From an uncultured Oscillospiraceae bacterium (GTDB lineage: Bacteria; Bacillota; Clostridia; Oscillospirales; Acutalibacteraceae), in assembly GCA_900543525.1 (NCBI GenBank), contig UQRS01000055.1, positions 1 to 14,754 on the forward strand: a DNA stretch of 14,754 nt. Direction: 5' to 3'. The notes beneath the pieces were generated by a model, which worked only from the letters and a program-made list of their open reading frames with translations, did not search any database and was not told the origin of the DNA. This document shows, in pieces, positions 1 to 6,293 of this stretch. A program made the position numbers and the translations under genes. Within the stretch, counting starts at the first letter, position 1; each line of letters starts with the position of its first letter.

Positions 1-1
1 G

Positions 2-391
2 AATGTCGAGCTTGCGACCCAAATCTCCCGCGATTCCGTCCCGCCGGAGGAGATTCTCCGCAAGGTCGGTCTGGGGGAACGGATGAACAATTTTCCGGCT
101 GGGCTGTCGGGCGGAGAGCAGCAGCGGGTCGCCATTGCCCGCGCGCTGGCCAAGCGGCCGAAGCTTCTCCTCTGCGACGAGCCGACCGGCGCGCTCGACT
201 ACAACACCGGCAAAATGATTCTGCAGCTTTTGTCCGATACCTGTAAAAATGAGAATATGACCGTCATTCTGGTCACCCACAACTCGGCCATCGCGCCGAT
301 GGGCGACAAGGTGATCCGGATGAAGAGCAGCAAGGTGCGGGAGGTCATTTGCAACGAGCATCCCACCCCGATTGCCGAGATTGAGTGGTGA
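2..391 (+). CDS. ABC transporter ATP-binding protein, MacB/LolD type (3' part only)
   Basis: This is the C-terminal part of an ABC ATPase; the frame is open from base 2, so the gene begins upstream of the window and the Walker A region is missing. Visible motifs are the signature LSGGEQQRV (bases about 107-133), Walker B LLLCDEP followed by TGALD, and the H-loop VTHN. The LSGGE signature with a CDEPTGALD Walker B is typical of the ATPases that pair with FtsX/MacB-type permeases. The stop codon TGA lies 4 bases before the ATG of the large permease gene, so the two form an operon and very likely one transporter. By family knowledge the ATPase drives mechanotransmission or lipid/peptide export at the cytoplasmic membrane; the substrate cannot be told from sequence. 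The short C-terminal tail after the H-loop looks complete. Confidence 0.93.
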   Translation, partial: NVELATQISRDSVPPEEILRKVGLGERMNNFPAGLSGGEQQRVAIARALAKRPKLLLCDEPTGALDYNTGKMILQLLSDTCKNENMTVILVTHNSAIAPMGDKVIRMKSSKVREVICNEHPTPIAEIEW

Positions 392-395
392 TTTC

Positions 396-3300
396 ATGAA
401 GGTTTCTATTTTTTCCAGCGTCCTGCGGGAGATTCGGCAAAACCTCGGCCGGTTTCTCTCCATATTCACCATCATAGCCATCGGCGTCGGCTTTTTCGCC
501 GGAATCAAGGCGACCGAGCCGGATATGAACGAGTCGTCCAATCGCTTTTACGCCGACTACAACCTCTTTGACCTGCGGCTGGTCTCTACCCTGGGGTTTG
601 ATACGCAGGATGTCGAGGCGCTGCAGCAGCTTGAGGGGGTCAGCGTCTATCCCGGATATTTCACCGATTTGGAGATCCGGTCGAACGGCAGCGACGCGGT
701 CGCCAGGGTGTATGCCTATGACGGCAACGACGGCGTCAACCGCGTCCTGATCACCGAAGGCCGCCTACCCGAGGCGGAGGACGAGTGCATCATCGAAAGC
801 TCCGGCTTCCGGTCTCACCTGAACGTCGGGGATACCGTCACCCTGACCGGCGACGGGGCCGATCAGCTCTCCCGAACCGCCTACAGAATTGTTGGAAAAT
901 TTCTGAGTCCGATGTACATCTCGGCCTCGGAATTTGGCAGCACAACGGTCGGAGACGGCTCGATCGACACCGCCATTTACCTCCCAACTGCAAATTTTGA
1001 CAGCGAGGTCTATACCGAGATCTACCTCCGGTTTGACGAGGCAGCCGCGGCCGCCGCCTACTCCGAGGCTTACGCCGACGCGGTTGCCGCCGGGAAGGAG
1101 GCTGTGACCGCCCTTGCCGATAGCCGGAAGGCGACGCGGTACGACACCCTCATCAGCGAGGCCAATCAGCAGATTGCCGACGGAGAGCAGCAGATCAAGG
1201 ATGGAGAAAACGCGCTTTCCGACGGGAAAAGGCAGCTGGACGAAGCGGCCGGGAAGCTTTCGGCAGCAAGACAGGAGCTTTCAGCCGCCGAGCGGGAAAT
1301 CTCCGACGGAGAGGCCGCGCTGGCCGAAAACGAGACGCTGCTGAAAAGCCGGATTTCCGTCGCCGGAGAGGCACTCTCTCAAAAGCGGGAGGAGCTTGCC
1401 GCACAGCAGGCGGCCTATACTTCCGGGAAGACGGCGTATGACGCCGGACTGGCTGCGTATACGCAGGCGGCCGCCGCTTTGGAGGAGGCCGCCGAGCAGC
1501 TCCGCCAGCTTTCGGCCGCGTATGGAGAGGATAGCGAGCTTTACCGCGCCGCCGCGGCCGAATATGAGCAAAACCGCCTCCAGCTCGAGCAGAGCAAGGC
1601 CGCCCTCGACGATACCGCCGCCGAGTTGGAGGCAGGGCGGCAGGCGCTGGCCTCCGGCGCGGCGCAGCTTGACGCGGCCGAGGATGAACTCGACCGGCAG
1701 GAGGCCTCGGGAAAATCCGAGCTGGAGGCCGGCCGCAAAAAGCTGAACGAGGCGAAGGCAGCCTATACCGCGGGGATGGCGGAGTACAGAAGCGGGTCGG
1801 CAGACTACGCCGCCTCTCTGGCCGAGTATAGCCAAAACGAGCCGGAGGCCAGAGCCAGGCTGGACGACGCCCGGCGGGAAATTGCCGACGCAAAGGAGGA
1901 GGTTGCCGCCCTCTCCCCGCCCGAATGGTACATTTTCACAAGGGAGGATACCCCCGGCTACGCCGAGTACGGCATGAACGCCGAGCGGATCGGCAATATT
2001 GCAAAAATCTTCCCGGTCTTTTTCCTGCTGGTGGCGGCGCTGGTCTGCCTGACCACCATGACGCGCATGGTGGATGAGCAGCGCGGCTGGATCGGCACAC
2101 TCAAGGCGCTCGGCTATACCGGCGGATATATCATGGCAAAGTTCATGCTCTATGCCCTGTTGGCCACCCTGCTCGGCGCGGTGGTCGGGCTGCTGATCGG
2201 GTTCCAGCTTTTCCCGAACGTGATTATCCACGCCTATACCATCCTCTACAACACGCCCTTCATCCTTACCCCCTTCCGCTGGGACATGGCGGTTTGGGCG
2301 ACCGGACTCTCTCTGCTCTGCGTTGCGCTGACCGTTTTTCTCACCTGCAGGAATGAGCTTTCCAAAATGCCGGCCAAGCTGATGCGGCCAAAATCTCCGC
2401 AAAACGGAAAGCGGGTTCTGCTCGAACGGATCACGCCGCTGTGGAAACGGCTGAATTTCAGCCGAAAGGTTTCTGCCCGGAATATCTTCCGCTATAAAAA
2501 GCGGATGCTGATGACCCTGATCGGCATTGCCGGATGCACCGCGCTGACCCTGACCGGCTTCGGCGTGAAGGATTCGATCTCCGACATTGTGGATCTGCAA
2601 TATACGGAGATTTGGCGTTACAGCGCCATCGCGGCAACCGACGGGCAGCCCTCCGACGCCGCGCTTGCAAAGATCACCTCCGCAGCAGAGGCGGCGGCGC
2701 CGGATGTGGAAATTCTGCCGGTTATGCAGAAGAACTACACCGCGTCGGGAGATGACGGCAGCTGCGATGCCACGGTGACCGTCCCCTCCGACCCCGACCG
2801 GTTTACCGGGTTTGTCCATCTTTCTCCCCGCACCGGGCAGGAGAGCTACACCCTCGACAGGAACAGCGTAATCATTACCGAAAAGCTGGGCCGAATGCTC
2901 GGCCTCTCGGTCGGGGACAGCATCACCCTGCAAAGCGGTTCGGGAAAGCCGGTCTCCTTCCCGATCGGCGGCCTCGCCGAAAATTATGTCGCCCACTACA
3001 TCTATATGACGCCGGAGCAGTATGTCGCGGCCATGGGTACTGAGCCGGAATATTCTCTCCTCTTCCTCCGCTACGGCGAGGGTGTGGACGAGAGTGCCTT
3101 ATCAACCGCGCTGCTCGGCTGCGGGGAGGTTCTGCAATTCTCCGCCCTGGCAAGCAGCAGGGATACCTTTGACTCGATGCTGCAGGTGCTTGATTTTGTG
3201 GTGATTGTGCTGATCCTTTCGGCCGGTGCGCTGGCCTTTGTCGTGCTTTTCAACCTGACCAATATCAACATCACCGAACGCAAGCGGGAGCTGGCCACCC

Positions 3301-3590
3301 TCAAGGTGCTGGGCTTTTACGACAAAGAGGTCAGCATGTACATCTTTCGGGAGAATATCGTGCTCACCCTGCTTGGCGCGGGGATGGGGCTGATCCTCGG
3401 CAGAGCGCTGACCGCCTTTGTCGTCCGCACGGCCGAGATTGACAAGCTTATGTTCGGGCGGCACACAAAGCCGCTTAGCTTTCTGCTGGCTTTTGTCATC
3501 ACCATTCTTTTCTCGATCATCGTCAGCCTGATCATGCATCGCTCGATGAAGAAAATCGACATGATCGAATCGCTGAAATCGGTTGAATAG
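396..3590 (+). CDS. Large FtsX/MacB-type ABC transporter permease with extracytoplasmic coiled coil
   Basis: A 1064-residue membrane protein. I chose the ATG at 396; an in-frame TTG at 372 lies inside the upstream gene and gives an unlikely extension. The layout (residues approximate) is TM1 at 20-38, a MacB-like extracytoplasmic domain at 40-230, a long Ala/Glu/Gln-rich coiled coil at 250-505, three TM segments at 538-650 forming the first FtsX domain, TM5 at 703-722, a second extracytoplasmic domain, and three TM segments at 930-1046 forming the second FtsX domain. It is therefore a duplicated permease with eight predicted TM segments. The intracellular motif ERKRELATLKVLGF before the penultimate TM segment is the usual FtsX coupling-helix region; the first half has the matching DEQRGWIGTLKALGY. 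It works with the ATPase encoded immediately upstream. FtsX-family members transmit ATP hydrolysis to the outside of the cell; the role here (peptide efflux, wall remodelling or sensing) is unknown. Confidence 0.93.
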   Translation: MKVSIFSSVLREIRQNLGRFLSIFTIIAIGVGFFAGIKATEPDMNESSNRFYADYNLFDLRLVSTLGFDTQDVEALQQLEGVSVYPGYFTDLEIRSNGSDAVARVYAYDGNDGVNRVLITEGRLPEAEDECIIESSGFRSHLNVGDTVTLTGDGADQLSRTAYRIVGKFLSPMYISASEFGSTTVGDGSIDTAIYLPTANFDSEVYTEIYLRFDEAAAAAAYSEAYADAVAAGKEAVTALADSRKATRYDTLISEANQQIADGEQQIKDGENALSDGKRQLDEAAGKLSAARQELSAAEREISDGEAALAENETLLKSRISVAGEALSQKREELAAQQAAYTSGKTAYDAGLAAYTQAAAALEEAAEQLRQLSAAYGEDSELYRAAAAEYEQNRLQLEQSKAALDDTAAELEAGRQALASGAAQLDAAEDELDRQEASGKSELEAGRKKLNEAKAAYTAGMAEYRSGSADYAASLAEYSQNEPEARARLDDARREIADAKEEVAALSPPEWYIFTREDTPGYAEYGMNAERIGNIAKIFPVFFLLVAALVCLTTMTRMVDEQRGWIGTLKALGYTGGYIMAKFMLYALLATLLGAVVGLLIGFQLFPNVIIHAYTILYNTPFILTPFRWDMAVWATGLSLLCVALTVFLTCRNELSKMPAKLMRPKSPQNGKRVLLERITPLWKRLNFSRKVSARNIFRYKKRMLMTLIGIAGCTALTLTGFGVKDSISDIVDLQYTEIWRYSAIAATDGQPSDAALAKITSAAEAAAPDVEILPVMQKNYTASGDDGSCDATVTVPSDPDRFTGFVHLSPRTGQESYTLDRNSVIITEKLGRMLGLSVGDSITLQSGSGKPVSFPIGGLAENYVAHYIYMTPEQYVAAMGTEPEYSLLFLRYGEGVDESALSTALLGCGEVLQFSALASSRDTFDSMLQVLDFVVIVLILSAGALAFVVLFNLTNINITERKRELATLKVLGFYDKEVSMYIFRENIVLTLLGAGMGLILGRALTAFVVRTAEIDKLMFGRHTKPLSFLLAFVITILFSIIVSLIMHRSMKKIDMIESLKSVE

Positions 3591-3622
3591 CCAAATCCGA
3601 AAGCACCGCCGCTTCAAAAGCC

Positions 3623-3665
3623 AAAAACCGACCCGGAAGGCCGCTGCCCTCCGGGTCGGTTTTTT
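3623..3665. terminator. Bidirectional intrinsic terminator between convergent genes
   Basis: The arms ACCGACCCGGAAGG (left) and CCTCCGGGTCGGT (right) pair almost perfectly, with one bulged A. A run of A lies on the left and a run of T on the right, so the hairpin has a U tract in both directions. It sits between the permease stop (3590) and the coat gene stop (3694), which are convergent, and can end both transcripts. Confidence 0.9.
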
Positions 3666-3693
3666 AAAGCTTCAAGCGTCTTATTCCCGCGGC

Positions 3694-3981
3694 TTAGCCC
3701 TGCGCGGCGAACTTCTGCTTGACCTGATTGATTTTCTGCTGGTCGGCCTGCTCGGTCGGGTACCAGCCCTTGGCGGCCATATGCTTGTAAATCTCATCCT
3801 GAATCGTCAGGCTGTCGCGCAGCGCCTTATCAAACGCTGTATGCACATTGGTCGTACCGGATTCAATCGTCCCGTGCATATACAAATCGCAAACACCCTT
3901 GGTGGACATCAGAATACTCTCCATCAAACACTTGTCATCCATATCGAACTTTACGCTCCCTTCAATTATTTCTGATTTCAT
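3694..3981 (-). CDS. CotF-family spore coat protein
   Basis: A 95-residue helical protein with the coat F domain pattern: acidic N-terminal MDDKCLMESIL, a central TIESGTTNVHTAFDKAL segment and the C-terminal GWYPTEQADQQKINQVKQKF stretch typical of the family. I chose the ATG at 3981, which has a weak GAAAG about 8 bases upstream. A TTG at 3996 overlapping the stop of the preceding gene would add five residues but has no Shine-Dalgarno site. The gene lies 11 bases after a second small coat-like gene and ends at the bidirectional terminator. CotF proteins are structural components of the Bacillus/Clostridia spore coat. No clear housekeeping promoter was seen, which would fit a sporulation sigma factor, but I could not identify one with confidence. 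Confidence 0.85.
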   Translation of the reverse strand: MKSEIIEGSVKFDMDDKCLMESILMSTKGVCDLYMHGTIESGTTNVHTAFDKALRDSLTIQDEIYKHMAAKGWYPTEQADQQKINQVKQKFAAQG

Positions 3982-3992
3982 GCAGTGTACTT

Positions 3993-4166
3993 TCAAACAA
4001 GATTATAGAACTGTTTAAACAGCTCCTCATGCTTGGACGCCAGCTGCGTCACATAGTTTTTCAGTTCGCCGTCCTGCAGGTCGGAAGCGGCGGACTGACA
4101 CTGCGTTTTCAAAAATTTCTCATGTCCCAGAGCGTCTTCGATATACAGCAATTCCTTTGGACTCAT
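3993..4166 (-). CDS. Small CotF-like spore coat protein
   Basis: A 57-residue, mainly helical protein beginning MSPKELLYIEDALGHEKFL, followed by a second helix around LKNYVTQLASKHEELFKQF. This pattern is that of the short coat-associated proteins encoded next to CotF genes in Clostridia. The start is fixed by a strong GGAGGTGAG site 4 bases before the ATG at 4166; a longer frame up to 4223 has no such site. The gene is immediately upstream of the 95-residue CotF homologue, so the two are probably co-expressed and may form a complex equivalent to one longer four-helix coat F protein (inference). It starts 74 bases downstream of ridA. Confidence 0.82.
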   Translation of the reverse strand: MSPKELLYIEDALGHEKFLKTQCQSAASDLQDGELKNYVTQLASKHEELFKQFYNLV

Positions 4167-4240
4167 TTGTCTCACCTCCGGTAAATAGTGTGTTCCAAAT
4201 GCAGTCCAAAGATACATGTTCAACGAATTTTCGGCCGTGC

Positions 4241-4615
4241 TCAGGCTTTCTCCGCCACGACCTCCACTTCAACCAGCACATTTTTCGGCAGAGATTTTAC
4301 CGCCACGCAGGAGCGCGCCGGTTTTTCGGTGAAATATTCGGCGTACACCCGGTTGAAGGAGGCAAAATCCTCCATATTCTGCAAAAAGCAGACCGTTTTC
4401 ACCGCCGTCTGAAGAGAGCCTCCCGCCGCTGTCAGCACAGCTGAAAGATTCTGGCAGACCCGGTGAGTCTGCTCCTCAATCGTGCTGCCCACAACCTCTC
4501 CGGAGGCGGGGTCGAGCGCAATCTGCCCGGAGGTGAAAATCAGTCCGCCGGCCTCCACCGCCTGCGAGTACGGGCCGATCGCCGCCGGCGCCTTCTCTGT
4601 TTGTACCTTATTCAT
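4241..4615 (-). CDS. ridA: RidA family reactive intermediate (enamine/imine) deaminase
   Basis: A 124-residue protein of the RidA/YjgF/UK114 family, full length. Conserved features visible are the N-terminal AIGPYSQAV, the FTSGQIALDP strand, Arg101 in PARSCVAV (the substrate carboxylate-binding Arg of the family) and the LPKNVLVEVEVVA C-terminus with Glu116 at the catalytic position. RidA is a cytosolic trimer that hydrolyses 2-aminoacrylate and 2-aminocrotonate to pyruvate and 2-oxobutanoate plus ammonia. The start at 4615 was chosen because AAGGATGG lies about 9 bases upstream; an ATG at 4627 leaves no room for a ribosome site. It follows ilvA after 18 bases and is almost certainly in the same T-box-controlled operon, which matches its role of clearing the enamine made by threonine deaminase. 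Confidence 0.95.
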   Translation of the reverse strand: MNKVQTEKAPAAIGPYSQAVEAGGLIFTSGQIALDPASGEVVGSTIEEQTHRVCQNLSAVLTAAGGSLQTAVKTVCFLQNMEDFASFNRVYAEYFTEKPARSCVAVKSLPKNVLVEVEVVAEKA

Positions 4616-4633
4616 GATGCATACCATCCTTTC

Positions 4634-5824
4634 TCAAACGATTTTAAATCCTTCGTCACGCAGCGTCTTGGTAATCTGCTGCACATGCTCGTAGTTCCGG
4701 GTCTCCATCTCGATCCGGAGGAAGCAGCCGTTTACGCTTTCGGTGTGCCCCTTTTCGTAATGCACGCCGGTCACGTTGCCGCCGCAGTCGGCTATGATGC
4801 GCGAGATGTCCTTGAGCTGTCCGGGCTTGTCGATCAGCTCGATCAGCAGGCTGGAGGAGCGCCCGGCCTTGAGCAGGCCGCGGTCGATCACGCGGGAGAG
4901 GCTGGTCACATCTATATTTCCGCCCGAAACAATGCTGACCACCCGCTTGCCCTCCAACGGGAATTTATGGAACATCACCGCAGCCACCGAAGCCGCACCG
5001 GCGCCCTCGGCAATCATCTTCTGATTTTCGATCAGGGAGAGAATCGCCGAAGAAACCTCGTCGTCGGTCACCAGCGCAATGTCATCCACATAGTCGCTCA
5101 CATACCGGAAGGTGTTTTCGCCCGGCTGCTTGACCGCAATGCCGTCCGCAATCGTCCCGACCGAGTCAAGGCACTCGATCGTGCCCGATTTTATGGAGTT
5201 GTACATGCTGGGCGCGCCGGCAACCTGCACGCCGTAAACCTTCAGGGAGGGGCGGATCTGCTTGGCCGCAAACGCAACCCCCGAGATCAGGCCGCCGCCG
5301 CCCACCGGCACGACCAGCGCGTCGATATTGTCGAGGTCGTTCAAAATTTCGAGCGCGATGGTGCCCTGTCCGGCGATTACATTCTCATCATCAAAGGGAT
5401 GCACAAAGGTATAGCCCTTGCTCTCCTTCAGTTCGAGCGCCTTCTGATAGGCGTCGTCGTAGCATCCCTCTACAAGGCAGACCTCCGCCCCATAGCCTTT
5501 TGTAGCCTCCACCTTGGAGATCGGCGCGCTGTCCGGCAGGCAGATCAGGGAGGAAATCCCATTCTTGGTCGCCGCCAGCGCCACGCCCTGCGCGTGGTTT
5601 CCGGCCGAGCAGGCGATCACGCCCTTCTGCTTTTCCTCCTCCGACAGGGTGGAAATTTTGTACGCCGAGCCCCGCACCTTGAACGAGCCGGTAATCTGCA
5701 AATTCTCCGGCTTGAGGTAAAGCTCGCATTCCGGCGCGATGCCGTAGGAGCGCACCAGCGCAGTCTCCCGGATGATATGCCGGAGCGCCACCTGCGCGTC
5801 AAAAACCTTGTCCAATGTCAACAT
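4634..5824 (-). CDS. ilvA: Threonine ammonia-lyase (threonine deaminase) with one ACT domain
   Basis: A 396-residue PLP enzyme of fold type II. It converts L-threonine to 2-oxobutanoate and ammonia, the first committed step of isoleucine synthesis. Lys49 in GSFKVRG is the PLP-binding lysine, SAGNHAQG (residues 73-80) binds the substrate and cofactor, and GGGG (175-178) cradles the PLP phosphate. The catalytic domain runs to about residue 320 and is followed by one ACT-like domain (about 326-396, LLIELIDKPGQLKDISRII). This is the short single-ACT form, not the two-ACT form of E. coli IlvA. The ATG at 5824 is preceded by AGGAGATGAAGG. The open frame extends upstream to 6016, but that stretch is the T-box leader and its terminator, so the longer start is rejected. 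It is followed by ridA. A catabolic role is possible, but the T-box argues for biosynthesis. Confidence 0.95.
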   Translation of the reverse strand: MLTLDKVFDAQVALRHIIRETALVRSYGIAPECELYLKPENLQITGSFKVRGSAYKISTLSEEEKQKGVIACSAGNHAQGVALAATKNGISSLICLPDSAPISKVEATKGYGAEVCLVEGCYDDAYQKALELKESKGYTFVHPFDDENVIAGQGTIALEILNDLDNIDALVVPVGGGGLISGVAFAAKQIRPSLKVYGVQVAGAPSMYNSIKSGTIECLDSVGTIADGIAVKQPGENTFRYVSDYVDDIALVTDDEVSSAILSLIENQKMIAEGAGAASVAAVMFHKFPLEGKRVVSIVSGGNIDVTSLSRVIDRGLLKAGRSSSLLIELIDKPGQLKDISRIIADCGGNVTGVHYEKGHTESVNGCFLRIEMETRNYEHVQQITKTLRDEGFKIV

Positions 5825-5901
5825 AAACCCTTCATCTCCTGATCTGTTTTGCTGGAAAAACGGCCTTGCAATTTGGCCGGTTGCCCGGCTTTGGGAAAGC
5901 G

Positions 5902-5945
5902 AAAAAGACGCCCGTCCCAAAACCTCCTGTTTTGAGACGGGCGTC
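5902..5945 (-). terminator. Regulated intrinsic terminator of the T-box
   Basis: A 17-bp stem with one G-U pair (GACGCCCGTCTCAAAAC pairing with GTTTTGGGACGGGCGTC) and a 5-base loop AGGAG is followed on the - strand by a U tract at 5902-5906. Its 5' arm begins just after the T-box, so the antiterminator and terminator are mutually exclusive. It lies 77 bases before the ilvA start. Confidence 0.93.
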
Positions 5946-6199
5946 CGAAATCTTTCAGGACACTCGCGGTACCACTCAAATTGCAGATGCAAACATCTGC
6001 CCCTCATCGGGGTCAAGCAACCCCTATGCCTTTACGCAGCATGCACGGGAAGCGCCTACTAACTTTTTTAACCCTCGTGTTCGGACTTCCGGCTCGGAAG
6101 GGATGGGTCGTATGGGAATGGCCAATACCGGTTCGCAGCAGCCACCGGCTCTCTGACAATGGGCAATCCTGACCGTCTTCGTCACAGCCTTTTTATTTT
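5902..6199 (-). promoter_or_regulatory. T-box riboswitch leader of ilvA-ridA (probable tRNA-Ile sensor)
   Basis: The - strand leader contains the diagnostic T-box motif GAGTGGTACCGCGAGTG (about 5961-5977), followed by an intrinsic terminator. The T-box bases UGGU are complementary to ACCA, the 3' end expected for tRNA-Ile. Upstream is a Stem I with the conserved AGAGAG and GGTGGCTGCTGCGAACC distal-loop segments (about 6128-6148), a possible kink-turn base, and helices GAAG/CTTC and GGTC/GACC. Between these two helices lies ATC at 6102-6104, my best candidate for the specifier codon (isoleucine). Two further hairpins (GGGGT/ACCCC and GCAGATG/CATCTGC) lie before the T-box. Uncharged tRNA is expected to stabilise the antiterminator and switch on ilvA-ridA. 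The T-box call is firm; the specifier comes from hand folding. The rest of the 5825-6293 gap holds the promoter, the ilvA ribosome site and only a weak hairpin after the esterase gene. Confidence 0.95.
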
Positions 6200-6205
6200 T
6201 TAAAA

Positions 6206-6234
6206 ATTTTAGCACACATCCCACCGGCTGTCAA
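6206..6234 (-). promoter_or_regulatory. Sigma-A type promoter of the ilvA-ridA operon
   Basis: On the - strand a perfect -35 box TTGACA (6234-6229) is separated by 17 bases from a -10 box TAAAAT (6211-6206). Transcription would start near 6199, just upstream of Stem I of the T-box, which supports the assignment. Confidence 0.9.
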
Positions 6235-6293
6235 GCCCCTCCGTCCAAAAAATCTGACGGGCTTTAAAAATCGTGCGGCATTCCGAAAAGGGC

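Noticed and set aside
1281..2996. Long open frame on the - strand opposite the permease gene
   Set aside because: It is a GC-driven antisense shadow. Its translation is Arg/Gly-rich with no recognisable domain, while the + strand frame has clear FtsX domains and heptads.
4463..5842. Long + strand open frame opposite ilvA
   Set aside because: Antisense shadow; the - strand frame has complete threonine deaminase motifs, a ribosome site and a T-box leader.
5825..6016. N-terminal extension of IlvA to an upstream start
   Set aside because: The extension would translate the T-box and its terminator hairpin, and the protein starting at 5824 has the normal N-terminus and a strong ribosome site.
6235..6293. 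Possible terminator after the esterase gene
   Set aside because: Only a short CGG/CCG hairpin before a U-rich stretch and a CCGTC/GACGG stem with no U tract after it were found; neither is strong enough to call.
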